Assembly (NCBI RefSeq): GCF_000959365.1
Contig: NZ_CP009556.1
Span: 1,426,001 to 1,490,000, forward strand
Source of the DNA: Burkholderia oklahomensis C6786
Lineage (GTDB): Bacteria; Pseudomonadota; Gammaproteobacteria; Burkholderiales; Burkholderiaceae
DNA length: 64,000 bases
Direction: 5' to 3'
The translations under genes and the position numbers were made by a program. Below the pieces are notes generated by a model that was not told where the DNA came from, ran no database searches, and was given only the letters and a program-made list of their open reading frames with translations. Position 1 is the first letter of the stretch. Each line of letters opens with the position of its first letter. Of this stretch, positions 27,327-37,112 are shown piece after piece.

Positions 27327-28488
27327 GTCGCGCCTCGTCGACGATGAATCGGCCGACATTCCGTCGCTGAAGAAGGAGATCGTGCGGCTGAACAAGATCG
27401 TGCGCTCGCTGATGGATCGGGCCGAGCGCAGCACGATCGTCTGCGGATCGGATTTCAGCCTGTTCCAGATGGCGGTCACGCTGGAGGACCAGGTGCGGCA
27501 TCGCACGCGCGAGCTGGAAGCGGCGCTGCACGAGAACCAGAAGATCATGCATGCGCTGCAGCGCACGCAGACGCTGATGAAGCAGGAGATCGACGAACGG
27601 CGAAGGACGCAGGCGGAGCTCGAGACCGAACGCGAAGCGCAGCGTCATTTGATCGAGCAGCTTGCGCAGGCGCACGGGAAACTGCTGCAATCCGAGAAGC
27701 TCGCGTCGATCGGCCAGCTCGCGGCGGGCGTCGCGCACGAGATCAACAATCCGATCGGCTTCGTCGATTCGAATCTGCGCATGCTGAAGACGTGGGTGAG
27801 ACAGTTGCTCGACGTGATGGCGCTGCAGGACACGATGTTCGGCGAGCTCGGCGGCGACGCGCGGGCCCGCCTGCGCGCGGCGCACGAAGCGGCCGATCTG
27901 GATTATCTGCGCGGCGACATCGGGACGCTGATCGACGAATCGATCGAGGGCGCGTCGCGCGTGCGGCGGATCGTGCAGGACCTGCGCGACTTCTCGCGTG
28001 CGGGCAGCGAGGAATGGAGCTTCGCCGACATCCACAAGGGCCTGGAGGCGACGCTGAACGTGGCGCGCAACGAGCTGAAGTACAAGGCGGACGTGGTCAA
28101 GGATTACGGCGAGCTGCCGCCCGTCGAATGCATGCCGTCGCAGTTGAACCAGGTCGTCATGAATCTGCTGATGAACGCGGTGCAGGCGATTCCCGAACGC
28201 GGCACCATCACGATCCGAACGCGCCGGGAGGGCGACGGCGTGACGATCGCGGTCGAGGATACCGGCGTCGGCATGCCGGCCGACAGGCTCGCGAAGATCT
28301 TCGATCCGTTCTTTACGACGAAGCCCGTCGGCAAGGGAACCGGGCTTGGGCTATCGGTTTCGTACGGAATCGTCGAAAAGCACGGCGGCAGGATCGCGGT
28401 CGACACCGAGCCGGGCAAAGGGTCGTGCTTCACGATCTGGCTGCCGATCGTTCGTCAGCGGACCGAGCCGGCCGCTTCGGCGGGATAG
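27319..28488 (+). CDS. Soluble sensor histidine kinase
   Basis: 389 residues from a GTG at 27319, inside the end of the FIST gene. The N-terminus (to about 125) is a long coiled coil without membrane segments. The HisKA H-box has His140 (LAAGVAHEINNPIGF). The HATPase_c domain shows an N box (LLMNAVQAIPERG), G1 (VEDTGVGMP), F box (IFDPFFTTKPVGKG) and G2 (GTGLGLSVS). It lacks its own sensor, so input probably comes from the FIST protein, and its receiver partner is probably the HD-GYP-like regulator two genes upstream. Confidence 0.9.
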   Translation: MPESRLVDDESADIPSLKKEIVRLNKIVRSLMDRAERSTIVCGSDFSLFQMAVTLEDQVRHRTRELEAALHENQKIMHALQRTQTLMKQEIDERRRTQAELETEREAQRHLIEQLAQAHGKLLQSEKLASIGQLAAGVAHEINNPIGFVDSNLRMLKTWVRQLLDVMALQDTMFGELGGDARARLRAAHEAADLDYLRGDIGTLIDESIEGASRVRRIVQDLRDFSRAGSEEWSFADIHKGLEATLNVARNELKYKADVVKDYGELPPVECMPSQLNQVVMNLLMNAVQAIPERGTITIRTRREGDGVTIAVEDTGVGMPADRLAKIFDPFFTTKPVGKGTGLGLSVSYGIVEKHGGRIAVDTEPGKGSCFTIWLPIVRQRTEPAASAG

Positions 28489-28620
28489 CGTCGGTCTTCT
28501 TTCGGCGGCGGTTGCGTCGTTCGACGCGTGCCGACGATGCCGAATGCGTCGGCGGCGCCGAGAGGGCCGTGCCTTGTCGAGCGACGGGCTTGAATCGAAT
28601 CGCCGTCGCCCGGCTTCGCA

Positions 28621-29022
28621 TCATCTTTCCGAGACCGGCGTTTCATGCAGATGGCGCCAGACGATTCGCGACGATGAGTCGTATTCGAACACGGCGGTCG
28701 ACCGTCTCGCAATCGAACGCCCTTCGCCGTCGGTCTGGGTTTCCCGATAGCCGATGACGGCGCCGCCGCGCCACGCGCAAATCTGTCGCAACTCGTCGAT
28801 CTCGATGCGCAGCCCCGGACGTTTGCCGTGTCCTTGCGAGAACAGCGCATTCAGCCCGGTGCGGTCGAGCAATGCGCCAGGCAAGGCGATCATCGAGAAA
28901 TGCGGGGAAAAGCGGCTCAGCAATGCACCGAGCCGGTCGAATTCGGCTTGTCCCGACAGCCATCGTTCGATGTCGACGTGCGCGTCGATGACTTCGCGAA
29001 AGTACGGGTTCGTTTCATTCAT
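28621..29022 (-). CDS. NTF2/SnoaL-like small protein of unknown function
   Basis: 133 residues. The size and pattern (an N-terminal helix WLSGQAEFDRLGALLSRFSPHFSMI, then strands GGAVIGYRETQ and STAVFEY) resemble NTF2-like cone-shaped folds, similar to DUF4440 or SnoaL-like proteins. No catalytic residues can be assigned. The start ATG overlaps the stop of the upstream MFS gene (4 bases), so the two are co-transcribed. Confidence 0.65.
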   Translation of the reverse strand: MNETNPYFREVIDAHVDIERWLSGQAEFDRLGALLSRFSPHFSMIALPGALLDRTGLNALFSQGHGKRPGLRIEIDELRQICAWRGGAVIGYRETQTDGEGRSIARRSTAVFEYDSSSRIVWRHLHETPVSER

Positions 29023-30419
29023 GATCGATTTGAGGGGGAGTCGATGGGAAGAGCATGACCGGCCGTCGCGCGGCGCGAGCCGAGCCGTGCGACGAGCGGC
29101 AGCGGCAACAGCGTCAGCAGCGCGCCGAGCGCGAAGCACTGTCGATACGGCAGCAGCGCCGGGCCATTCGCGCCGAACGACAGCAGGAAATTGAGCACGC
29201 TTCCGAGCACGGCGACACCCAGGCAAAAGCTCAACTGCCGATTGATGTTCCATAGCGCGCTCGCTTCGCCCATCCGGCCGGCCGGCACGTCGAGGAACGC
29301 GGCGCTTTGCGATGCGCTCGTGCAGAGGCTCGCGCCGAAGCCCATCGCGCCGAAGGCCAGTACGCGGCCTGCATCGTGCGCCGCGAGCGGCGTCGCGAGC
29401 AGCACGATGCCGATGCAGTCGATTGCGATCCCGCAGACGAACAGCGGCTTCGCGCCGATCGACGGGAAGGCGCGGCGCGTCGTCGCGATCGCGGCGAACG
29501 ACGCGGCGGCCCACGGCACCATCAGCGCGCCGGTTTGCGTCGCGCTCAAACCCAGTTCGTTCTGCAGATAGAGCGACGCAATCAGGTTCACGCCGGTGAA
29601 GACGCCGGGTACGCACAGATAGATCACGATCCCGGCGCGCAGCAGCGGCTGCGCGAGCAGCGCAAGATCGAGCAGCGGCGCAGCCGAGCGGCGCGCGTGA
29701 CGGACGTATGCGAAGCCGGCGACGCCCGCGATGGCGAGCGAAACGATCGCCCAGACCTCCGAGCCGCGCTGGCCCGCGAACGTCAGACCGAGCAGCAACG
29801 AGACGAGCGCGGCCGCGCTGACGCCGAGCCCCGCCACGTCGAGCGCGGGCGGTCCGCCGTGCTCGGCGTCGGCGGGCAGCCACGCAAGCGCGAGCGCGCA
29901 CGACATCGCGGCGAGCGCCAGCATGCCGGCGAATATCCCGCGCCACGACGCATGATCGACGATCACGCCGCCGAGCGCGGGCGACAGCGCGGGAACGAGC
30001 AGCGCGACCATCATCACGATCGACGTCAGATGTGCGCGCGCTTCGCGCGGATACGCGCGATAGGTCATCGCCTGGCCGACGGGAATCAGCAGGCCGCCGC
30101 CGAGCCCCTGAACGAGCCGCGACGCCAGCAGCGCGCCGATCGACTGCGCGCTTGCCGCGCCGGCGCTGCCGAGCCCGAACGTCAGCAGCGATGCCGCGAG
30201 CACCCGCCGTTCGCCGAAGCGGCGCGCGAGCCAGGTGCCGAGCGGGATCACGACGGTGAGCCCGAGCATATAGAGGTTGCCGATCCACGCGAGCTGCGCG
30301 ACCGATGCGCGCAGCTCGCGCTGCAGCGCCGGATAGGCGGCGTTGATCGCGAACATGTTCGCGAGGTCGATCGAGAAGCCGAGCAGATAGACGACGGCGA
30401 TGCGTGAGCGAGCGGACAT
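29019..30419 (-). CDS. MFS drug-resistance transporter (DHA2 type)
   Basis: 466 residues with about 14 hydrophobic segments. The start resembles EmrB/QacA-type proteins (FAINAAYPALQRELRASVAQLAWIGNLYMLGLTVVIPLGTWLARRFGERR), and motif C is present (PALGGVIVDHASWRGIF). It is expected to export drugs or toxic organics with proton antiport at the inner membrane. It is divergent from a LysR-type regulator that probably controls it. The only companion gene in its operon is the small NTF2-like protein. Confidence 0.85.
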   Translation of the reverse strand: MSARSRIAVVYLLGFSIDLANMFAINAAYPALQRELRASVAQLAWIGNLYMLGLTVVIPLGTWLARRFGERRVLAASLLTFGLGSAGAASAQSIGALLASRLVQGLGGGLLIPVGQAMTYRAYPREARAHLTSIVMMVALLVPALSPALGGVIVDHASWRGIFAGMLALAAMSCALALAWLPADAEHGGPPALDVAGLGVSAAALVSLLLGLTFAGQRGSEVWAIVSLAIAGVAGFAYVRHARRSAAPLLDLALLAQPLLRAGIVIYLCVPGVFTGVNLIASLYLQNELGLSATQTGALMVPWAAASFAAIATTRRAFPSIGAKPLFVCGIAIDCIGIVLLATPLAAHDAGRVLAFGAMGFGASLCTSASQSAAFLDVPAGRMGEASALWNINRQLSFCLGVAVLGSVLNFLLSFGANGPALLPYRQCFALGALLTLLPLPLVARLGSRRATAGHALPIDSPSNRS

Positions 30420-30527
30420 GGGAACGGCCGATGAGATCAGGCGGCGTAGTGTAAAGTCCGCGATCCGCGGCAGTCAGTCCGATTGCCCGGATAAACTGAT
30501 CGAAAAATTTTGACAATCGAGGGCGCC

Positions 30528-31448
30528 ATGGTGAGCTTGGATCGTTTCGACGTGTTCCGCGCGGTCGTGGAGGCCGGCTCGTTCACGGGCGCGGCGAACG
30601 TGCTGAATCAGGCGCGGGCGGCCGTCAGCTTCAACGTCAAGCAGCTGGAGGCCGAGCTCGGCGTGACGCTGCTCACGCGAACGACGCGGCGCGTCGCGTT
30701 GACGGAGGCGGGCGAGCGCTTCTACAAGCGCTGCTTGCGCGTGCTCGCGGAAGCCGAAGAGGCGATCGACGAGGCGCGCGGCGAGCACGGCGGCATGCGG
30801 GGCAGCTTGCGCGTGACGTCGACGGTCGAATATGCGCTGAAGGTCGTCGCGCCGGCGCTGCGCGAGTTTACGAGCCAGCATCCGGCGCTGCGGGTGCGGC
30901 TCGAGACGCACACGTCGCAGGCGGATCTCGTGCGCGACCGCTTCGACGTCGCGATCCGGCTCGGCCGCTTCGAGCAGTTCCAGGATTTGCCGTACCGGGG
31001 CGTATGTCTCGACACGTATGACGTGCGACCGGTGGTGTCGCCCGCGCTGCTGGCCGAGCGCGGCGTCGTGCGAATCGAGTCGCCGGACGCGCTCGCGCGC
31101 TTGCCGCAGCTCGGACACAGCCGCTTGTCGCAGGTCGCGTCCTGGCTGCTGCGCGACCGAGAAGGCCGCGAGCACGTGTTTCGGCCTGCCGCGAAACCGC
31201 AGATGGTCGCGGACAATGCGTCGGTGCTGCGCGCGTTCGCGCAACAGGGGAGCGGCGTCGCGCTGCTGCCGGAATGGCTGGTGCGCGACGATCTGGACAA
31301 CGGAACGTTGATCGACGCGCTGCCGGATTACCGGTTTCCGCCACAGAGCGTGTACGCGCTCTATCCGTCGACGCGGCACGTGCCGCAGAAGATTCGCGCG
31401 TGGATCGATTTCATGAAGCGCTACGTTCGGCGGCGTGCGGAAGGCTGA
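30528..31448 (+). CDS. LysR-type transcriptional regulator, divergent from MFS pump
   Basis: 306 residues from ATG 30528 (a TTG at 30510 would add six residues). The winged helix-turn-helix is at 1-60 (FRAVVEAGSFTGAANVLNQARAAVSFNVKQLEAELGVTLL). The C-terminal substrate-binding domain resembles that of CrgA-like LysR members (DLVRDRFDVAIRLGRF). It lies 108 bases from the divergent MFS gene, the usual arrangement for a LysR regulator and its target. Confidence 0.88.
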   Translation: MVSLDRFDVFRAVVEAGSFTGAANVLNQARAAVSFNVKQLEAELGVTLLTRTTRRVALTEAGERFYKRCLRVLAEAEEAIDEARGEHGGMRGSLRVTSTVEYALKVVAPALREFTSQHPALRVRLETHTSQADLVRDRFDVAIRLGRFEQFQDLPYRGVCLDTYDVRPVVSPALLAERGVVRIESPDALARLPQLGHSRLSQVASWLLRDREGREHVFRPAAKPQMVADNASVLRAFAQQGSGVALLPEWLVRDDLDNGTLIDALPDYRFPPQSVYALYPSTRHVPQKIRAWIDFMKRYVRRRAEG

Positions 31449-31691
31449 CGCGTCGCGCGCCGGATCGGGATGCAATCCCCGTCGCGCGGCCGGTCGAGTC
31501 ATGCGGCGCGCGCGGCGGCCGCGGCCGGCTTTGACCGCAGCACGATGTTTGCGGCACGGCGTGATCGAGCGCCGCGCTGTTTCGCATACGTCCGTCGTGC
31601 CGATTGTGAAAACGCCCGGCGTCGTTCACAATGCCCGACAGTCGAGGCCAGCCTTCGACACATCCGTAGGCTCGCCGATCCGGGAGGGCGC

Positions 31692-32603
31692 ATGCGTTTC
31701 GACATCACCGATCTGCGTCTGTTCGTGGCCGTCGTCGAGGCCGGCAGCATCACGCACGGCGCGGGCCGGGTCAATCTCGCGCTGGGCTCCGCGAGCGGGC
31801 GCATCAAGCAAATGGAGGAGACGGCCGGCGTGCCGCTTCTCGTGCGCGAGCGGCTCGGCGTGAAGCCGACCGAAGCGGGCCATACGCTGCTGCGCCACGC
31901 GCGCGCGACGCTCGCGTCGATGCAGCGGCTGACCGACGATCTCGGCGAATTCGCGAACGGATTGCGCGGCACGGTGCGCCTCCTGACCAACACCAATGCG
32001 TTGACCGAGTTCCTGCCCGGTCCCGTCGCGCGTTTTCTTGCACAGCATCGCAACGTGAGCATCGAGCTCGACGAGAAGCTCAGCCACGAGATCGTCGAAG
32101 CGCTCGTCGAAGGCGTCGCGGACATCGGCATCGTCGCGGCGGGCGAGGACGTCGGCGGGCTGCAGAGCTTTCCGTTCGCGACCGATCGCCTGTGCGCGGT
32201 CGTGCCCGCGTCGCAGCCCGAATTCGCGAGCGCGCGCGACGTGTCGTTCGAGACGCTGCTCGACTACGATTTCGTCGGCTACGCGGCGGGCGCGGCGATC
32301 CAGACCTATCTCGAAGCGCATGCCCGCGAGCTGCACCGGCGGCTCACGCCGCGCATCCATCTGCGCAGCTTCGATGCGATCTGCCGTCTCGTCGAGAACG
32401 GCGTCGGCGTGTCCGTCGTGCCCGAGTCGGCAGCGCGGCGCTGCAGGCGGACGATGTCGATCAAGGCGCTCGAGCTGCGCGACGACTGGGCGCTGCGCGA
32501 AATGAAGGTGTGCGTCGCCGACGCCGACGCGCTGCCCACGTACGCGCGGCAATTGCTCGGCCATCTCGTCGAAAGCGGCAGGGCGTTCGGGCGGCGGCGA
32601 TAG
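31692..32603 (+). CDS. LysR-type regulator next to itaconate-degradation genes
   Basis: 303 residues, with GGAGGG at 31682. The N-terminal wHTH reads LRLFVAVVEAGSITHGAGRVNLALGSASGRIKQMEE, and the effector domain (about 90-295) includes VADIGIVAAGEDVGGLQSFPFATDRL. It precedes a ccl remnant, ich and ict on the same strand. LysR regulators next to such clusters (RipR in Yersinia and Salmonella, ItcR-type in pseudomonads) respond to itaconate. The same role is inferred here but not shown. Confidence 0.82.
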   Translation: MRFDITDLRLFVAVVEAGSITHGAGRVNLALGSASGRIKQMEETAGVPLLVRERLGVKPTEAGHTLLRHARATLASMQRLTDDLGEFANGLRGTVRLLTNTNALTEFLPGPVARFLAQHRNVSIELDEKLSHEIVEALVEGVADIGIVAAGEDVGGLQSFPFATDRLCAVVPASQPEFASARDVSFETLLDYDFVGYAAGAAIQTYLEAHARELHRRLTPRIHLRSFDAICRLVENGVGVSVVPESAARRCRRTMSIKALELRDDWALREMKVCVADADALPTYARQLLGHLVESGRAFGRRR

Positions 32604-32707
32604 CCTTCCGATTTTTCGAAGGCTGCCCCCGAAAATGCCGCATTGTCCGGCGCGAATCGGGTGGCGACAATGAGCTCGTCGTTCCACTCAACGAGGCGTA
32701 TCGAACC

Positions 32708-32965
32708 ATGTCAATCTCCCACGACGCGGCCGCACTCGACGCCGATCTCGCGTTCGCCGTGCGCAACGGCTTTCGCGGCAAAGCGGCGATTCATCCGTCT
32801 CACGTCGCGCCGATCAACGCGGCGTTCACGCCTTCGCCGCAGCGAATCGCGTGGGCGCGCCGCGTGATCGACGCGGCTTCGCAAGGTGCGGCCGTCGTCG
32901 ACGGCCGCATGGTCGACGAAGCCGTCGCGCGCGAGGCCCGGGACGTCCTGGCCGTCGCGCGTTGA
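32708..32965 (+). pseudogene. Citramalyl-CoA lyase (CitE-like) C-terminal fragment
   Basis: About 85 residues that match only the C-terminal end of HpcH/HpaI-CitE lyases: LDADLAFAVRNGFRGKAAIHPSHVAPINAAFTPSPQRIAWARRVIDAA, then AAVVDGRMVDEAVAREARDVL. The catalytic barrel (about 200 residues) is missing, so it cannot be an active lyase. It occupies the place of ripC/ccl in the order ccl-ich-ict, so it is the relic of the third itaconate-degradation enzyme. The deletion endpoint is close to the lysR stop at 32603. Confidence 0.75.
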
Positions 32966-33004
32966 AGGCAACCCCCCCGTTCTTTCTTGGACAAGGAGAC
33001 GAGC

Positions 33005-33532
33005 ATGAGCACGACGATTCCCGCCTATCGACAAATCGGCGACAAGCGTTTTCGCGAGATATCCGGCCTGTATTTCGAGGATTTCGAACCGGGCAACGTC
33101 TACGAGCACCGTCCGGGCCGCACGATCACGGACGTCGACAACATCTGGATGACGCTCTTGACGATGAACACGCAGCAGGTGCATTTCGACGCCGAATATG
33201 CGGCGAAGACCGAGTGGAAGAAGCTGCTGGTCGACAGCACGTTCACGCTCGCGCTGCTGACCGGCATGAGCGTGCGCACGGTCAGCGCGAAGGTGGTCGC
33301 GAATCTCGGCTGGGACAAGGTGAGAGCGACCGCGCCCGTGTTCGCGGGCGACACGCTGTACGCGGAATCGACGGTGCTCTCGCGCCGCGAATCGAAGAGC
33401 CGGCCGACGCAAGGGATCGTCACCGTCGAGACGAAGGGCGTCAATCAGCACGGTGTCATCGTGATGTCGTTCGAGCGCACGATGCTGATCTACAAGCGCG
33501 GCCATTCGCCGGAAGCCGACGCCAACTATTGA
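33005..33532 (+). CDS. ich: MaoC-like dehydratase, probable itaconyl-CoA hydratase
   Basis: 175 residues forming one hot-dog fold. It has MaoC features such as FEPGNVYEHRPGRTITDVDNIWMTLLTMNTQQVHFD with the expected Asp/His pair. GAGACGAGC precedes the ATG. In the Yersinia rip operon (ripCBA) and the Pseudomonas itaconate cluster, a MaoC protein hydrates itaconyl-CoA to citramalyl-CoA. The gene order CitE, MaoC, CoA-transferase here matches ripC-ripB-ripA. The function is inferred from family plus synteny. Confidence 0.82.
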   Translation: MSTTIPAYRQIGDKRFREISGLYFEDFEPGNVYEHRPGRTITDVDNIWMTLLTMNTQQVHFDAEYAAKTEWKKLLVDSTFTLALLTGMSVRTVSAKVVANLGWDKVRATAPVFAGDTLYAESTVLSRRESKSRPTQGIVTVETKGVNQHGVIVMSFERTMLIYKRGHSPEADANY

Positions 33533-33556
33533 ACGTGAACGTCAAGGAGATTCGGG

Positions 33557-34888
33557 ATGCAGAGGAATCAGGACGCGAGGGCCGTCTATGCGGGCAAGCT
33601 GACGTCGCCGGACGACGCGGTATCGGCGGTGCGCAGCGGCTCGGCGATCGCGCTCGGCATGGCGATGTCGCAGCCGCCGGCGCTGCTCGCCGCGCTCGCC
33701 GCGCGTGCGGAAGCGGGCGACGTCGACGAGCTGCGCGTGTACTACTTCCATGCGGAGGCGTTTCTGCGCGAGACGCTGCTGCGCTATTCGCTGATGGGAC
33801 GGATCCTGCCGCACTGCATGTTCATGGGGCAGCCCGAGCGCGAGCTCGTGCAGCTCGGCGAGCAGGACGGCGGACGCAAGGTCGTGTTCTTCGTGCCGAA
33901 TTCGTTCAGCCAGTCGCCGCGGCTCTTCGCGGATCACATCGACGTCGACACGATGCTCGTGATGGTGTCGCCGATGGACCGCAACGGCTATTTCACGTTC
34001 GGCACGAACAACGATTACACGAGTTCGGTCGCGCGCGCCGCGCGCCGGCTGATCGTCGAGGTCAATCCGAACATGCCGCGCGTGTTCGGCAACTCGCTGC
34101 TGCACGTGTCGGAAGTGGACGCGATCGTCGAATCGAACCAGCCGCTGCCGGAACTGACCCCGAAGCCGAGCGGCAAGCTCGATCGCGTGATCGGCGAGCA
34201 GATCGCGGAACTCGTGACGGAAGGCGCGTGTCTGCAGATGGGGATCGGCGCGCTGCCGAACGCGGTATGCGGCGCGCTCGCCGGCCATCGGCATCTCGGC
34301 ATCCACACCGAGCTGCTGACGCCGGGGCTCGTCGAGCTAATCCGGCGCGGCGTCGTCGACGACAGCCGCAAGACGCTCAACCGGGGAAAATCGGTGTTTA
34401 CGTTCGCGATGGGCGACCGGGCGATGTACGACTTCATCCACGACAATCCGGCGATCGAAAGTCATCCTGTCGATTACGTGAACGATCCGTGCAACATCGC
34501 ACGCAACGACAACATGATTTCCGTGAATTCGACGATCGAGATGGACCTGACGGGCGCGTGCAATTCCGAGCACGTCAACGGGCATCAGTTCAGCGCGTCG
34601 GGCGGGCAGCTCGATTTCGTGCGCGGCGCATACGCGTCGCGCGGCGGCAAGTCGATCCTCGCATTTCATTCGACCGCGGCGGGCGGGACGATCTCGAAGA
34701 TCGTCGCGCGGCTGACGGGACCCGTCACGACGCCGCGCACCGACACGCATCTCGTCGTGACCGAATACGGCGTCGCGAATCTGAAGGGCTTGTCGTCGAC
34801 CGAGCGGGCGCACGCGCTGATCCGGCTCGCGCATCCCGATTTTCGCGACGGCCTGACCGTGCAGGCGCGTCGGCTGCACTTGATTTGA
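33557..34888 (+). CDS. ict: Acetyl-CoA hydrolase/transferase family, probable itaconate CoA-transferase
   Basis: 443 residues spanning both AcetylCoA hydro N and C domains: NSFSQSPRLFADHIDVDTMLVMVSPMDRNGYFTFG, then GIGALPNAV, then RGGKSILAFHSTAAGGTISKIV and LVVTEYGVANLKGLS. It is of the 4-hydroxybutyrate/itaconate CoA-transferase type (cat2/RipA-like), which moves CoA from acetyl- or succinyl-CoA to a dicarboxylate. The gene lies 24 bases after ich with AAGGAG upstream. RipA helps Yersinia and Salmonella survive in macrophages by degrading host itaconate. That role here is an inference. Confidence 0.85.
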   Translation: MQRNQDARAVYAGKLTSPDDAVSAVRSGSAIALGMAMSQPPALLAALAARAEAGDVDELRVYYFHAEAFLRETLLRYSLMGRILPHCMFMGQPERELVQLGEQDGGRKVVFFVPNSFSQSPRLFADHIDVDTMLVMVSPMDRNGYFTFGTNNDYTSSVARAARRLIVEVNPNMPRVFGNSLLHVSEVDAIVESNQPLPELTPKPSGKLDRVIGEQIAELVTEGACLQMGIGALPNAVCGALAGHRHLGIHTELLTPGLVELIRRGVVDDSRKTLNRGKSVFTFAMGDRAMYDFIHDNPAIESHPVDYVNDPCNIARNDNMISVNSTIEMDLTGACNSEHVNGHQFSASGGQLDFVRGAYASRGGKSILAFHSTAAGGTISKIVARLTGPVTTPRTDTHLVVTEYGVANLKGLSSTERAHALIRLAHPDFRDGLTVQARRLHLI

Positions 34889-34900
34889 ACGGAGGAACGT

Positions 34901-36619
34901 ATGGCAAGCACGATTGCGGATTACCTCGCGCAGACGCTGGCCGCCGCCGGCGTCACGAAGATCTGGGGCGTGACGGGCGACAGCCTGAACGGATTGTCCG
35001 ACAGCCTGCGCCGCCATGGCGGCATCCGCTGGATGCATACGCGCCACGAGGAGGCGGCGGCCTTCGCGGCGGGCGCCGAGGCGGCGGAGACCGGCCGGCT
35101 CGCCGTGTGCGCGGGCAGTTGCGGGCCCGGCAATCTGCATCTGATCAACGGCCTGTTCGATTGCCATCGCAATCACGTGCCGGTGCTCGCGGTCGCCGCG
35201 CAGATCCCGTCGACCGAGATCGGGCTCGGCTATTTTCAGGAAACGCATCCGCAGGCGCTGTTCAAGGAGTGCAGCCACTACGTCGAGCTCGTGACGAACG
35301 CGTCGCAGTTCCCGCGCGTGCTCGACCGTGCGATGCGCACCGCGATCGGCGAGCGCGGCGTCGCGGTGATCGTGCTGCCGGGCGACGTCGCATTGAGCGC
35401 GGCGCCCGCCGAGAAGCCGTCGTGGTCCGAGTTCTCGGCGCCGGCCGCGACGCCCGGCACCGCCGATCTCGACCGGCTCGCCGATCTGCTCAACGGCTCC
35501 GACGCGGTCACGCTCCTGTGCGGCAGCGGCTGCGCGGGCGCGCACGACGAGGTCGTCGCGCTGGCCGACGCGCTCGCGGCGCCCGTCGTGCACGCGCTGC
35601 GCGGCAAGCAGCACATCGAGTACGACAACCCGTACAGCGTCGGCATGACGGGGCTGATCGGCTTCAGCTCCGGCTATCACGCGATGCATGCGTGCGACAC
35701 GCTGCTGATGCTCGGCACGGATTTCCCGTATCGCAACTTCTATCCGGCGCAGGCGCGGATCGCGCAGGTCGATCGGCGTGCGTCGGCGCTCGGCCGACGC
35801 GCGCCGCTCGACATCGGCGTCGTCGGGGATGTCCGCGCGACGCTCGCCGCGCTGCTGCCGCGCATCGGGCGCAAGACCCGGCGCGATTTCCTCGCGCGCG
35901 CGCTCGAGCACTACGCGTCCGCGCGCAAGGGGCTCGACGAGCTGGCAAGACCGTCGCCGGCCGGGCGGCCGATCCATCCGCAATATCTGACGAGCGTCGT
36001 CGACGAGCTCGCCGACGCCGATGCGATCTTCGCGGCCGACGTCGGCACGCCGACGCTGTGGGCGGCGCGCTATCTGACGATGAACGGCCGCCGCCGGCTG
36101 CACGGGTCGTTCAATCACGGCTCGATGGCGAACGCGCTGCCGCAGGCGCTCGGCGCGCAGGCCGCGCATCCGGATCGGCAGGTCGTGTCGCTGTCGGGCG
36201 ACGGCGGATTGTCGATGCTGCTCGGCGATCTGCTGAGCGCGCGGCAGCTCGATCTGCCGATCAAGGTGATCGTCTACAACAACAGCTCGCTCGGCTTCGT
36301 CGCGATGGAGATGAAGGCGGGCGGCTATCTGGATACCGGCACGGATCTGCAAGAGACCGACTTCGCGGCGATCGCGAAGGGCGCGGGCATATATGGGCTG
36401 CGCGTGACCGAGTCGGCGGCGCTGCCCGACGCGATCGGCAAGCTGCTCGCGCATCCGGGGCCCGCGTTGCTCGACGTCGTCACGGACAAGCGCGAGCTCG
36501 CGATGCCGCCGAAGATCGAATGGGCGCACGCGAAGGGATTCAGCCTGTACATGCTGCGCGCGGTGCTGAGCGGGCGCGGCGACGAAGTGCTCGAACTCGC
36601 GCAGACGAACCTGCGGTGA
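34901..36619 (+). CDS. poxB: Thiamine-diphosphate-dependent pyruvate oxidase / pyruvate:quinone dehydrogenase
   Basis: 572 residues, the full length of PoxB. The N-terminal PYR domain has the catalytic Glu in [14 protein letters not shown]. The central nucleotide-binding domain includes [22 protein letters not shown]. The C-terminal PP domain has the ThDP motif [13 protein letters not shown] through [13 protein letters not shown]. It decarboxylates pyruvate to acetate (plus CO2) and reduces quinone, or makes acetyl-phosphate. It is 12 bases after ict (GGAGGAACG at its start) so is in the same transcript. Itaconate degradation yields pyruvate and acetyl-CoA, so it could process that pyruvate. 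A membrane-binding C-terminal helix is not obvious. Confidence 0.87.
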   Translation: MASTIADYLAQTLAAAGVTKIWGVTGDSLNGLSDSLRRHGGIRWMHTRHEEAAAFAAGAEAAETGRLAVCAGSCGPGNLHLINGLFDCHRNHVPVLAVAAQIPSTEIGLGYFQETHPQALFKECSHYVELVTNASQFPRVLDRAMRTAIGERGVAVIVLPGDVALSAAPAEKPSWSEFSAPAATPGTADLDRLADLLNGSDAVTLLCGSGCAGAHDEVVALADALAAPVVHALRGKQHIEYDNPYSVGMTGLIGFSSGYHAMHACDTLLMLGTDFPYRNFYPAQARIAQVDRRASALGRRAPLDIGVVGDVRATLAALLPRIGRKTRRDFLARALEHYASARKGLDELARPSPAGRPIHPQYLTSVVDELADADAIFAADVGTPTLWAARYLTMNGRRRLHGSFNHGSMANALPQALGAQAAHPDRQVVSLSGDGGLSMLLGDLLSARQLDLPIKVIVYNNSSLGFVAMEMKAGGYLDTGTDLQETDFAAIAKGAGIYGLRVTESAALPDAIGKLLAHPGPALLDVVTDKRELAMPPKIEWAHAKGFSLYMLRAVLSGRGDEVLELAQTNLR

Positions 36620-37112
36620 CTGGGAGGGACGGCTTCGCGCGGAGCCGCGTCGTCGATGAATGCGCGACGGCGTGTCCGCGCATCGATGCCGCGTCGGTCT
36701 GCCGAGCCCGACGGCGGAATCCGCCGTGCGAGCGATCGCGAGATCGCGATGCGCGATTCGCGGGCGACTGTGCCTGCCGAATGCCGGCATGAAAAATCGT
36801 TATCGGTCGACAAAGAAAATTCAAAAAGGCCGATTCGATCGAAAAATACGTGACGGCGTGATTCCGTTCAAATCGCGTCCGGCGTGATGGCCGATTCACT
36901 CCGCACTCATTCGGGTTGTCATTTCAAATTCGTCAACTATCCGGACCCATGTTCGGCAAGCCGTGCATTGCGGAAAAATATGCCGCCGCACGATGCAATC
37001 CGGAATATTTACATTCCTGACAAAGCTAACAGTTCTATTTCAATCGAATGAATCGTTAAATTCGGGACGCAACAAAAATTTCATTTCGATTACTTGTTAG
37101 TCAGGAGGGGAT
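36620..37112. other. Gap with AT-rich right half
   Basis: 493 bases. The left third is GC-rich and gene-free. From 36790 to 37095 the DNA is clearly AT-rich and should contain the promoter of the secreted protein gene. Two TTCG motifs here (36910 and 36929) are spaced by 15 bases, not 16, so they are not counted as a hrpII box. Confidence 0.4.

Noticed and set aside
36910..36932. Two TTCG motifs upstream of the secreted protein gene
   Set aside because: The spacer is 15 bases, not 16, and no -10-like hexamer lies about 32 bases downstream, so it was not counted as a hrpII box.
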